This document shows, piece by piece, positions 21,343 to 33,900 of a stretch of 61,764 bases of DNA. Position numbers and translations under genes: made by a program. The notes beneath the pieces were generated by a model that saw only the letters and a list, made by a program, of their open reading frames with translations, searched no databases and was not told the origin of the DNA. The number at the start of each line of letters is the position of its first letter. The stretch's first letter is position 1. Origin of the DNA: Chromera velia (lineage: Eukaryota; Sar; Chromeraceae); assembly GCA_018398765.1 (NCBI GenBank), contig JAHBMJ010005961.1, positions 1 through 61,764 on the forward strand, given 5' to 3'.

Positions 21343-22860
21343 ATGCTAATTCTTTCATACCCCGTGCCACACCTGAGGGACAAACGGCTCAACACCTTGG
21401 TGAGAACGTGCTAAGAAGGCATGCTAATCAGCCGTGCCAACCCCTGTCATCTCTGGTACGAAATCCGCGCCCAACGTCCGCACCCGAAAGGAAAGATCTC
21501 GCCAGTACTCTCACACGAGAGGGTCGTACTGAGGTGGTCTGCAAAGCCCACCAGACGTCTGCTGAACTGTTCGTTTCTTTTTTCTTTCCATCTCCTTTGC
21601 TCTCTCCTTTTCACGTTCCTTCACCTCCTCCCTCTCCTGCTTTCGTCTCGCTTGCCTCGACACCGCAACTTCCACCCTCCCTTGCCTCTCTTCCCTCAAT
21701 GAATTCAACTCCCTTTCATATTTTTCTTGTCTCTGTCTCTCCTTCTTCTCCTGCCGCTTCTGTTTCTTTCTTTCTGCTCTGCCTGTCTTCACTAAATCAT
21801 GCCCGTCTCCGTGTTTCCTGAAAGCAGTCTCGCGTGCTGTTTCCACGTCTGACCGCCCTGCACAGTTATCTCGTCTCTCTCCACCCTCTGTCTGGCCGAA
21901 CTGCAACCCAGCTCCAATCTCGTCGGGGAATAGCCTCCGCTCGATCAAGCTGAGCCTCATCGGCACCACTTCTTTTGATGGAGACGGAACCGGAAAATCA
22001 AATGTCGTGTGGGGCGTCTCCTTCCACGTGCCTCCCTCTTCCATCACATCAACACCGCCCTCTTCCATCAACTCATCTCCATCCATCCCGCCAAAATCGA
22101 ATTCTCCATCAACTGCCTGTCCAGACACAACGCCTGCCTCCATCTCAAAGCCAGGGGACACACTCCCCCATCTGGCTTTCACAGTGTTCTCACCCGCTAG
22201 GCCATCGTACGGTGAGCCACGCAACCGCATACTGTCACCTCGGCCGTTCAAAATATCATGCGGCTCAAATCCTGCCTGTCTCATGGCGACAGCGCTCGGA
22301 ACATTCATACGAGAGCCTTGGATGCTGTTCCCAAACCCCCGTCCTTCTGACTGCAGTCACCCTCCTCCTTCTCCCAATCGCGCGACCGCACTGCAACTCT
22401 TACCCACTGACCTTACTGGTAAACGGCGCCATGAAATGCGCCCTTCCTGCTTTCTCCTCCCTCTCCCTTTCTCTTTCTCCACAGAAGCGGCTTTTTGATC
22501 TCCAGGTGACTGCTGTGATGGCTGCTGTGATGCCATTGGCTTCTCTGCCGCTTGCTTGTGGGCCCAAGCTGCTGCCGTCAATCTTCGACTCCTGCGTGCT
22601 TTCGGCTTCTTTCCGGTCAGACGTTGTTTTGTTTCATCGCCCTTCCCTTCCTCTTCAAGGGTGGGCGCGGCCGGTTGGCAGCCCCCTACCACCTCTGAAA
22701 GCTTCTCCACCAGTTGTTGACTCTTGTGCAAGAAGGCCTCACCGTTCTTCCACACCTCCTTGAGGGACACGTTCGCATACTTCTCCGAAAAGTCTTCAAC
22801 AAGCGAAACAAAATGGCTGAAACGATCCGTCACAGACATCACGACCATCCGATTGGACAT
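21343..22860 (-). pseudogene. Second copy of the gag-position gene, with two nonsense changes
   Basis: Homologous end to end with the 501-residue frame, but split into 22860-22357 and 22308-21511. Two Arg codons have become TGA. One is at about 22356 (GGGCGA to GGGTGA), after residue 167. The other is at about 21510, just after YDPLV. Both are C-to-T changes in CpG. Most other differences from the first copy are transitions, many at CpG. The copy is non-functional as it stands. Confidence 0.8.
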
Positions 22861-23051
22861 TCTTCAAAGAAAAGGAAACTGCAAGGAGCCTGTCACGGGG
22901 AAATAAGTCCCTGTGAATGTTTTCGGGTAGCTGTGTGTGTCGCTCTTCAGGGAATCGCCAACTGAGAACGATGCGACAACACCTTCATTCGACCAGTTAA
23001 AGACGGTCAACGAATCTACCTTATCTGAGCGGGTTGACCGCTCTGCTACCA

Positions 23052-23314
23052 CGTTGGAGAGTGGCAGTTAGTTGGCTAGCATAACGGAGCTCATGGGTCG
23101 TAAGTTCAAGTTCTCTCATGCAAGGTTCGTACTTCTCTCTAAAGCAATGCTCTATTGCTTTCAGACTGACTGACCTGCATAGACTTGCATTGCATGTGTA
23201 TTGACTCATAAACGGCGCAACGCCATGCATGCGGCTAGGCTTGTCATGTGCGCGGCTCATTCCATTCTGACACATGGAACCACTTATTGTCACTCAGACG
23301 CTCATATCGTTACG
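23052..23314 (-). repeat. LTR copy 3 (5' LTR of the array)
   Basis: 263 bp. Its right end ACG is followed by the target duplication AGTAC, and its left end touches the tRNA-Met primer binding site at 23051-23041. Confidence 0.85.
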
Positions 23315-23319
23315 AGTAC

Positions 23320-24132
23320 AGGTAAGCTTGCAAACTAGCTTACAAACAGCCTCGAAAAGATGTCCATCAAGTAATTAAATACATGTAAGCTGCTTGAAGC
23401 CGCCGAATTTTAAAGGTGTGCACTCGGTCGCGGGAATTGTTTTAAATTGTTTGCACCCTGCCCTGTGCTTAATTTCCGGGGCCTTCTTTGATCAAAGCTG
23501 GAAGAGTTTGAGTGCCCCCCTCTTCGCTTTCCGGACGACGTCCGCGGCGCGGATCGACGGCGACTGTATGAGCTTCGCGATCGCGCGGCGCCGCATGGCG
23601 CCGCACAAGCCGACAATTCTGCCGTCTCGTCGTTCTCTCTCGATCTTCGCAGTCTCTCAGGCTTCACACGGGAATTTGGCACTTAATTTCTCACTGAGGT
23701 AAAGCACACCGCCGTCTCAAGCTCGTTTGTGCTAGCAGCTGTACGGAAGAAGGCCAAATTTCTCCCCTTGTCAGAAGACTCCCTAAGCATCGATATAAAT
23801 TGAGGAGGGGGGGAGTGTCACACTCAATTCGGTGAGTGCCCACATGCTATCGCAATTGCCATTGTAGCAGCCTATTATCGAGCATCTCAGGCCTGCTCTG
23901 TATCAAGACGTAGTGGAACTTTTTGCAGGTCAGGTTCGCAAAGAAGCGCCCGATGTGTCCGTGTGTGAGGAGGTTCACATTCCAGTCTCGTCTCCTCAAG
24001 GTGCATGCGTATGCACGGACGGGGTGTGCCGATCTTCTGCCTTCTCTGCCCTTCCGTATCTGCAGGCCGCTCTCCCGCTTTTTCTTTTCGGACCGACCGT
24101 GCTTGAAAGGAAGGGGAGGGAAAGAGGCCACT
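23320..24132. promoter_or_regulatory. Upstream region of RPC2
   Basis: No gene is supported. It contains GC-rich palindromes at about 23575-23605 (GCGGCGCCGC, ATGGCGCCGC). A TATA-like GATATAAATTG lies at 23791-23801. Next to it is a perfect 13-bp palindrome GAGTGTCACACTC at 23813-23825, nested in an ATTGAG/CTCAAT hairpin. These sites lie 300-550 bp before the RPC2 start. Their function is inferred. Confidence 0.35.
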
Positions 24133-26179
24133 ATGGCGGCAGCTGCAGCGGGGGCAGCCCTTCCAAAGGGATCTCCAAGATCTGCACCGCCACGGCAAGG
24201 TGACGCAGCTGCGTACGAGAACTCCAAACCGATCCGTGAAATTCCGGTGAGTGGACTCGCACACCTGCAGACTTTTGATTCTGTTGTGCAAAGCTGCGCC
24301 TCCTTGGTCATATGACCGCATCTCCTTTCCGGATTTTCTTTCGAGATACAGCTCGGCATTGAAGCTACTTTCGACTTTCCCACCGAGCCGATGTTTTTGT
24401 TTTCCACTCCGAGTGTCGGCCGCCTGTTTCCTTCACCCACCTACTCTTCTGCCCCCCCCACCCATCTCAATATGTCTGAGACATGCATGGAAAATGCGCG
24501 TGGATGTTCCTCTTCGCTGAGTCTGCAGGAAAAATGGAAGCTTTTGCGTGCTTTTCTGGAGACCCGTGGATTGGTCAAGCAGCACATCGACTCGTTCAAT
24601 TTCTTCGTCCAGACAGACATCAAAAAGATAGTCAAGGCCAAAGCCAACTGCCTTGTGCAATCAGATGTTGACCCTCAGTTCTATCTCCGGTCGGTTTCGT
24701 ATTCTCCATCTTCACATTCTTGTGCATGTTCTTCTTCCTTCTTTGTGTTTTTTCTCTGATGCGCTCGAGAGGACAGTCGGCCTTGCTTCAGTTGTCCCTT
24801 TCGTCTGTGTCATAATGTCTTGATCTGACTTGCAAAGTTTCTTGTGTGTGTATCCACCTCGAAGCTTGCTGACCCGCCCGGGAACCTGACTGCATGAAGG
24901 TTTGTAACCTCAACTATATCCGTCAAGTGCAGGTATACGGACGTTCGGGTGGGCAAACCGTCTGTGAGTGAGAATATGCGGATGGCAGAGACCACTCCCA
25001 CGATGTGCCGACGTCGAGACCTCACCTACGCAGCACCGATCATCGTCGATGTCGAGTACATGAGGGGAAGGGAAATCGTGAAGAAGAACGGGACGGAAAT
25101 CGGAAGGTCAGCAGACGCTCTCTCTCAATCGGAAGGAAGAGGGCATGGAAGGAAGATGAGCAGGATTCGCTCCCCACATTCTCTACAGCTCGTGCTGAGA
25201 CCCGGCTTTCTTTCTTTCTGGGGGGAGTGTCGGCATCCACTTTTCCACTCTGCGTTTCTGCCCGTTTGTTTCTCTCTCTTTTTGCTCTTTCTCTTTCTAT
25301 TTCCGTCTCCGTGTGCCGTGATCATCTACTTTCCTTTAACGTCCCCTTTCTGTTCGCATATGTAGCGCTGACTGACAAAAGAGAGGGAGTGAAAACTTTT
25401 GCTCTTCTGCTCATCGATTTCCGTGCGCTTTCCTCGTGCTCCCTCTCAGGATGCCCGTCATGCTTCGGTCCTCCCCTTGTGTGCTCCACAAGAAGAGCGC
25501 GGCTGAAATGGAGAGACTTGGAGAGTGTCCGTACGATCCTGGTCAGTCAGTGGATGTGGGGGGGTGGGGGGGTAGAGAAGTGGCTGACTCTCTCACTTTG
25601 TGTATCGTGGCGGTGTGCTGGTGTGTGTTTGCGTGTGAACATGTGGGCATGCATGTATGCGGGGCACGTGAGCCGTCAACGTTGGTCTCACGTGTCTCTT
25701 TGCCCCCCTGTTCCTGCGTGTCTGTACACATCTCTCTTTCAATTTCTGTCTGTTCTGCCTATCTCCATCTCCGTCTGTCTGCCTTTGCACCCTCTGTGTG
25801 TGTCTCAGGAGGGTATTTCGTTGTGAAGGGAACCGAGAAGGTGATCCTCATGCAGGAGCAGCTCTCGAAGAACAGGGTCATCGTGGAGGTCTGTCTGCCT
25901 TTGTTTGTTTGTGTATGTGTTTAGGTTCCTTCCTGGAAGTTGTCAAGGGAGAAAGAGGAGGAGGGGGAAAAGGCGAGGACAGGTGAAACAACAGTGGTTT
26001 GACTCCTTGAAGACCCTTGTGGCTTGACTGACTCCTGACCAGCCTGTCGATCTCTTGACCTGGTTACTGGACTTGACACGCAGTTGTGTTTTCTTCGTTC
26101 GTGGAGTGTCCCTCCTTTCTGTCTGATGGCCCGCCCCCCCCNCCCCACCCCGCCACTCTCCGTGTATATGTGTGCATGT

Positions 26180-26234
<55 letters not shown>

Positions 26235-26877
26235 TAAATGTGTGTGTGAGTGAATGTGAATGTGTATGTGTACACATGCAGCTGGACCCAAAAGGGCTCT
26301 ACTGCGCGTGGGTCCAGTCGGCCTCTGCGGAGTCGAAGAGCAGAACGACTGTTGTTCTCCGAAATAACAGACTCTGTCTCCGTCATAACTCCTTCAGGTG
26401 GGTGGGCCTCTCAGATCCCTTCTTTGTCGTTTTCTGAACGAACGACGGATGCAAAACCACTTACTGGCAATTTTGCCTGCTGAACACACTCTGAGAGTCC
26501 CAGCGAGAACAATCAATCCCTGGGTCACGATGATGCATGAGATGGTTTTTTGGGGGACAGACAGTACTATGCAGAAGAATGTGATGTGCACGGCTCTTTT
26601 TCTTTCTTCATGCAGCGAGGACATCCCTGTGTGCATTGCCCTGAAGGCGATGGGCCTAGAGACCGACCAAGAGGCAGTCCAGATGGTCGGCACAAAGAGA
26701 CATCACCTCGACAGCATGGCCCTCGCAATTCAGGTAGGTGCGTGGGGAGAGAGAGAGAGGGGGGGCCTACTTTCCTTTCCTTTCCTTTCCTTTCCTTTTG
26801 TTTTTCTGTTGTTGTTTTTTTGGCCTGCACTGTACCTATACTGCTTAGTGGGCGCGGGAGGATCATCGATCTCTCTC

Positions 26878-26913
<36 letters not shown>

Positions 26914-27037
26914 GGTGTGAGAGAGCGTGGGTGCGCTTGCATGTATACGTGCATGCCTGTGAAGTGAAGGCAGAATTCCCTCGAGATGATCCTCGACCAA
27001 AAGACTGAGAATGTGCACGTCACTGTAGCACCACTTT

Positions 27038-27070
<33 letters not shown>

Positions 27071-28497
27071 GGATTCCACAGGAAGCTCATGATAATAACG
27101 TCCTGACGCAAGCACAGGCGCTCAACTGGATCTCAGGAAAGTTGCGTCATCAGTCCCGTATGGGAGGGGGAGGGAAGGGGTGGGGGGGGCAGGGAGCGAA
27201 GATGTGGCCGCAGGGGGGAGGCGGAATGGTGCGCACCCAGGTGTGTAGTTGAGATTGGTGTGTTTATTTTGTTTTGCTCTGGTTGATCCCCCTGTCTTTG
27301 CTGATTCTTTGTGAAAAAATCGCAGCAATAAAACTTTGGAGCAGAGAAGTCACAATTCCTTCCTCCATCCTCTCTCTGTCCATCTATGGCGAAGATGTAG
27401 GTAGCCGCGTGGGAGTGCCAAGGCCGAAAGTGGGTGTTGGCATTTCTGATAAATCCTGATGACTCGCAGCATGACTGTGCGAGCCTTGTCTTCGATCTCT
27501 TCTTTCTTCAGTGCTCCTGTGTGTCTCGTTTGTTTGCGTCGTAGATGCTGAGAAAGCCTCAATGCGCCTGCAGGAGAGAAGCAGAGACGAGGACAGAGAC
27601 GGCGCAGAGGCCCTCGAAATCCTCCACAGGGTCGTGCTCTCTCACATCCACTGCCACTCCGCCGACTTCCTCCCCAAGATCAGATTCCTCTGTGTCATGA
27701 TCAGGTCAGGGGGGCAGCAGGAGGAACAGAAGGAAAAGAACAGCCGAAAAGGAAGTGAAAGTGACAGGAAAACCGAGAAACAAGGAGAGGTAAAAGAAGA
27801 GCGGGGAAGAGCGCCAGCAGAAGAAGGTACGAAGCCCTTCTGACATTTTTCAGCCCTGTCTACTCACAGTGTCTTTGCTCATGCCAACTGAACCTTTATT
27901 CCTCCGCTATCTCCTTCCTCTTCGTTTTCCTTGTGCGTGCTTGTGGACCTTCAGACGTCTCCTGGATGCGAAAAAAGACCCCACTCTCCTCGACGACAAG
28001 GACTACTTTGGGAACAAGAGACTCGAACTTGCAGGAGCTCTGCTTGCACTCCTCTTTGAGGACCTCTTCAAGAAATTCAACGCAGATGTCAGTCAGTCAG
28101 TCAACCGAACCCTGTGTAAGTCCAACCGTTCTCGGAAACGCTTAGTTGAGGGTTTGTGCAAGCCTTGCGCGCACGCATCTGTTTATTTTGGTACGCGCAC
28201 GTCTTCTTCCATGTATGATTTGCGTATTTGTGTTATTTTGTCACGCATGTTGCTTTGTTGCTTGTGAGATGCAGCTAAAGAAGCAAATCGACCTCAACCT
28301 GTCCAAGCATATGGAGAAGCTGGCAAACCAAAGCCAAAAAAGCAGAGAGAGGCCCGACTACCCAGACGCTTTCAGGCACCCCAACTGCAAAACGATCACT
28401 GATGGCCTTGTCCACGCACTCTCCTCAGGTCCGTCTGCTCTTGTCCCTCGCTTGTGAGCGACATCTCTTTCTTCTCCGCTTGCACACACACGCACGC

Positions 28498-28533
<36 letters not shown>

Positions 28534-28673
28534 GCAGACGCAGACGCAGACGCAGACACAAATAGAAACGTGCACGCTCGTAATCGCGCACGCACACTCG
28601 CGCTCCCCCCCCCCACCCCCCACCCCGTCAAAAACACAGACACTCACTAACTCGCTCACTGGTTACAGAATGT

Positions 28674-28707
<34 letters not shown>

Positions 28708-30689
28708 AAGTTCGACCGACGCACTGCGCATGCACTTGCACCATTTCGATTTCGCCCGAGCATGCCTACTTCCCCCCCCCTCTTTCTTTTCGGTCTTTCT
28801 AGAACAATGTTCTGCATGTGCATGCTGCGTATGCGGGTGCAGGTAATTGGAACATCAAACGATTTCGAATGGAACGAGCTGGGGTCTCTCAGGTTGGTGG
28901 CTGGGTGGGGGAGTGGGTCCTTTTGGGTCTGTTTGAAGTTCCGATGATCTTAAAAAGAAAGGTCCCTTGTACCTCCGTTCTGTCTCCTTGGTGTCCCTTC
29001 GCCCTGGCTTTCTCTTTCCCCCCTTTGCTCTTTCTCGTGCTTAGATTCTTCAACTGCGTGTCTGTTCGTCCATTCGTTTATTCCCTCAATCATTCAGTTT
29101 GTTCTTCACGGCTCTTCCGTGGTTCTCTCCCTGCAGGTCCTCAACCGACTTTCCTACGTCGCGTCTGTGGGGATGATGACGCGAGTGTCCTCACAGTTCG
29201 AGAAGGCCCGGAAGGTTGGGCTTCCAGTCCTGTGCACACCCGTTGTTGTCTGTTTTGTAGAACCTGTCCTTCTCTCTTCTTCGGAAATCCGCTGCTCGCC
29301 ACGTCCATTCCATCCTCCCCATTCTCCATAATAACGCTCGATAGGGTGCTCTTTCCTCTGTCCTCTCCTCTCCGGCCTCATCGCTCTTCAAAAATGTCTG
29401 TCTGTCTCTTCAGCTTTCTTTTGCATGTTTTCTGTTCCACAGGTAAGCGGTCCCCGTGCGCTCCAGCCTTCCCAGTGGGGCGTCCTCTGTCCCTGCGACA
29501 CCCCGGAAGGAGAGGCGTGCGGTCTGGTGAAGAACCTGGCCTTGATGACCCACATCACCGTGGATGAGGAGTCTGGGCCTCTGATCAGGTCGGTCTGCCT
29601 GCGTGTGTGCTGGCTTAAATTCTCTCTTGTTTGTTTTGGTCTCAGAGTGTTTGGGCGACGAGGGAGGTTCGTTTTGTTCTTTCTTGTAAACGTGATGGGG
29701 TTCCAGGAGAAGTCTTGCTGTTCTACGTTCGTTTTGAGTTGTTTCTCTTCTTTCCGCCATTGCCTGGATTTCCCTTCTGTCGATGGGGTAGCAGTCTCTT
29801 GGGCTGTGTTCGTGAAAATCGACAGCATCTGTCTGTCTGTCTGTCTGTCTGTCTGTAGCCACTGCCTGTCTGTGTGGACGCTTTTCGATGTGTTGTTTTT
29901 TTGGGCGAATGAATCGGTGTGACTGCAGGCTCTGTTTTTCCCTCGGTGTAGAACCCGCGAGTTCTCTGGGTGGAGAAGAAATCCACTCGCCTGGAACCTT
30001 CGCTGTGTTCCTGAATGGCGACCTGCTGGGGCTCCACAGACGACCCCAGCAGTTCATGCGGGCGGTGCGGCTGCTGAGACGAATGGGACGCATCGGAGAG
30101 TTCGTGTCGATCTTCGAGAACACAGCCTTGCAAGTCAGTGCGTGAATTCTTCTTGTAGGTATTTTTCGATCTCGTTTGTTTCTCTATGGTCGTTGTTTTA
30201 TGCGGAGAAAGTGAACTGACACTCAATGGATCATCTCTGATGGTGGCGTGCAGGCTGTGTTCATCTCCTCCGATGGTGGGAGACTCTGCAGGCCCCTTAT
30301 CACCGTCGAGAAGGGAAAACCCCGACTTCAAAGGACGCATATGGAGGCACTTGAGAAGGGAGAGAGTACGTTTTTTGATTTCCTCCGGTCAGCAGAACGA
30401 CGAGGAAAGGACGGTGTGGAACAGACGATTTCTTTCCCACCTTTTTGCATGCATGGTTGCCCCTTCTTGACACATGCAAGGTTGACGAAGGTCAATTGAA
30501 TTTACATGGACCCTGTTTCTTTCCGTTGGTTTCATTTTCTTGGGTTTTGCTTTCTTTCGACCTCTTCCTTCTCCACCTGTCGCTGTCGGCTTTCTTTCTC
30601 CCCCATCCACATGTGTGTGTGTGTGTGTGTGTGTCTTGTGTCTGTGTCTATCTCTCTCTCTCTGTGTGTGTGTGTGTGTCTGTGTGTGC

Positions 30690-30722
<33 letters not shown>

Positions 30723-30762
30723 TATGTGTGTGCATATGTGTGTGTGTGCATATGTGTGTGTG

Positions 30763-30829
<67 letters not shown>

Positions 30830-30883
30830 TGTGTCTGTGTGTGCATATATGTGTGTGTGTGTGTGTGTGTGTCTGTGTCTCTG

Positions 30884-30937
<54 letters not shown>

Positions 30938-33900
30938 TGTGTCTCTGTGTGTGTGTGTGTTTGTGTGTGTCTGTGCGCGTGTGTGTGTGTGCAGATCAGG
31001 GATCCTGGAGTGGATTGATGTCAACGAAGAGAACAATGCGCTGATTGCTCTGACGTCAGTAAGGGGAAGGCAAGGAGGGGGGTCTTTCCCACATTCTCGC
31101 AATTTTTGTGCTCGCTGTGTTCCGGCTTGCTTGTCCCCTTTGCTCTTTGGAACATTCTCTGAAACCTCTACTCCATTCCTTCGGTTCTCTTCTCTTCTTT
31201 TCTTTTCTTTTCTTTCTATTGCAGCGAGAAGGATGTGGACGCACAGACGACCCACATGGAGGTGGACCCCCTCACGATTCTTGGAGCAGTTGCGGGACTG
31301 ATTCCCTACCCGAACCACAACCAGTCACCCAGAAACACGTACCAATGTGCAATGGGAAAACAGGCCATGGGAGCGATCGCACACAATCAAGTCCGTCATT
31401 CATTCCACTCACTCATGTCCATGCAGAAGCTGGAAGTGTTCTCTCTTCTTGTCTTGATCTGTTCTCTTGTCTCATCCATTGCATTTTGGTTCCTCGTTGC
31501 AATCTCTGAAAACATGGAGCCCGTGATTGTCGGTAGCCGGTTGACGCGTCAATACCATTTGCTGATGTGTCCTTCATTCGATTGAGTGACTCTGCCTGCA
31601 GTTTGAGAGAACAGACAACATTCGATTGAGTGACTCTGCCTGCAGTTTGAGAGAACAGACACACTCTTATACCTCCTCGTGTACCCCCAAAAGCCTCTCG
31701 TCAAGACACGAACGATGGGTGGGTGAGTGAGTGGGGGAAAGGAGCTGTGTAAGCAGACTGAGGCTGAACAAGACAATGCTGAACCGTAGGGCAGTTGGCA
31801 CATGTGGGGAGTGAAAGGTTCAGCAGCGGACTGGATGGACGAGCTGCTTGCTCTGTCCCATCCTTTGAACGTCTGCTTCCATTCCTTTCCGTCCGCTAAT
31901 TCTTCGCCTTCCTGGGACTTACTGTTTCTCTTTTGTCGGTTGCGGGTTGTCCCCTTTTTTGTCTTCGTGGTCGTGCTCCTCGATTCTTCTCTCTATTGAT
32001 ATCTTCGTCCCTTCTTTCTGCTTGCTTTTGTATGTGTGCTCCTCGATTTCTGTATTGATATCTTGGTCCCTTTTTGCTTGCTTGTGTGTGTGTGCATGCA
32101 TCCATGGCTGCATGGTTTTATGGCGTTGACGATGGAGGACAGAGCTGATGAGCTTCGATCACCTCCCGGCCGGACAGAACGCGTCCCTGGCGATCATGTC
32201 CTACTCTGCGTATGACATCGAGGACGCAACGATCATGAACAAGGCCTCGTTGGACAGGGGGTTTGGGAGATCCATCTGTCTTCGGAGGTCTGTCTCTGTC
32301 TCTTTCTGCCTCTCTCTTGTCTGTTTGTTTCTTTGTCTGAGTGAATTCAGTCTTTTTTTAGGGCCTCTGCGACCAACCCCCTTCTCTGAAATGAAAGAGT
32401 CATCTTGGACAGGCTTCTTGTAGAGATAGAGGGAGAGAGCGAAGGAGCCCACAGACCGGAGGGATCCGCATCGGAGAGACAGAAATCCTGTGTGTGAGGC
32501 GTTTCTGACTTATTCGACTCCCCCTGCGTGAGTGCCTTCAAAGCACTTTCATGTCTTCCATGACAACACTCATTCATTCTCTTCACAATCCTCTCGAAAG
32601 ACCGTGCATGCATGCGTGCACATGATCATGCAGGTACAACGTGCCCCTCAACAGAAATTACCCGAACGGCGCCATGGACGTCCTCATGCCCCCACCCGCC
32701 CCTCCAGCTGACCAGGGAGCCAAGGGAGAAGGTCCATCGGGGAGGGCCCACTTCCAAAATCTGGCCAGCAGGAAGCAGTACGAGGCCTTGGACGAGGACG
32801 GCATCGCGAGGGTGGGGGAGATGGTCTCGGATGATCAGGTCAGCCAGGGGGGCAGGCAGAGGGGCGGTCGGGGAGGAATAGATAGACAGGCAGAGGGGTG
32901 GCTTGGAGAGAGGCCGGAGAGATGAAGTGCGACTTTCACTTTGAGTGACGTGCGGAAATCTCAAAAGAGAGAGCTTGCATTCTGATTGTGCCGGCTTCTG
33001 AATCTCTTATTAAATTAAAATCTCTCAGTTTCCTTTCGCAGTCTCACTGCTCACTGTTTCATATATGAAAAAATCGAACATGTTTCGCTTCTTCGGTCTC
33101 TCTACCACGAGTGCTGACAGTGAGGACTGCCAGGTGCAAAACGTCGCTGAAACAAAAGTCTTCTGAAGGTGCCCTTCAACTCCCTCAAGCAAGGGCTTTT
33201 CCTTTGCTTTTTCTGTGCAGATTTATGCCAATAGACACGTTCCCGTGAGGACTGTGGAGGGACTCGCAGGGGGAAGGCCCGCTGGGGGTCCGGGAGGAGT
33301 GCCTCATCCGGCCACTATGCGGAGAAGTGCTGTGAAGTACAAGGTGAGTTTGGTCTGAGGATGTGTCGGCCTGCTCTCTCTCTCCCCTTTGGCAGCGAGA
33401 AAGAACAGCGCTTTCTACTGCTCTCTGTCCGCATACGTTTTGTGTTTAGCTGCAAGAGAAGTCCACAAGGGAGGGGAGAGGGACTTTCCGCAACAAACGA
33501 AAAGATTCTCGAAGCGTGCCGTGATTGTCGAACCGTCTTGGTGTGGCCCCCAGTGAGAGGCTTGACGGAAATGGTTTACCTCAATTTCTCTGTAAAGCAC
33601 GAAAGACGAAAAGCAGCTGAGAGACACATGGGCTCTGTCTGTATGTGTTCATGTTCCTGTTTCTGTTGAGACGGGTGAAGGAGACTGCGCGGTTGTCTGC
33701 TGTCGCCACCATGCTGGTTCGTCGGCCTGCTTGGAACGCCTGGGGTGCTGTGTGCTCTAACTTTCCTTATTCCTCAACTAGCTCGGTGAGAGGGACGCAA
33801 TTATAGACTGCGTGTGACTTCATTGCAGGTTGCGGTCCCTGCATATGTTGATCGCGTGATCCTGGCAGAAGACGAGGGGGGAGACACGACTTTGAAGTTT

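Larger units (their letters stand above)
17228..23319 (-). mobile_element. Tandem (3-LTR) non-autonomous LTR retrotransposon, minus orientation
   Basis: Three full LTR copies (17233-17495, 20623-20885, 23052-23314; 263 bp each) alternate with two internal bodies of about 2.17 kb. The whole array is flanked by the exact 5-bp duplication AGTAC (17228-17232 and 23315-23319). Read on the minus strand, the 5' LTR is at the right. It is followed directly by TGGTAGCAGAG (23051-23041), which complements the 3' end of a eukaryotic initiator tRNA-Met (primer binding site). The 3' LTR is preceded by the purine-rich GGAGGGAGTGGTGGCA (17511-17496). Each body carries one gag-position frame and no protease, reverse transcriptase or integrase, so transposition must be provided in trans. 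LTR ends are CGT...ACG. The three-LTR structure is expected from unequal LTR recombination after one insertion. An exact internal duplication across an N (19713) complicates the middle. Confidence 0.85.

Noticed and set aside
28358-28643. Minus-strand frames over the (GA)n/(GACGCA)n repeats
   Set aside because: Simple-repeat translation inside an RPC2 intron.
30389-31318. Long open frames over the TG/TC tract (both strands)
   Set aside because: Dinucleotide repeats are open in several frames. The true RPC2 exons (30254-30387 and 30995-31054) lie at the edges in the expected phase.
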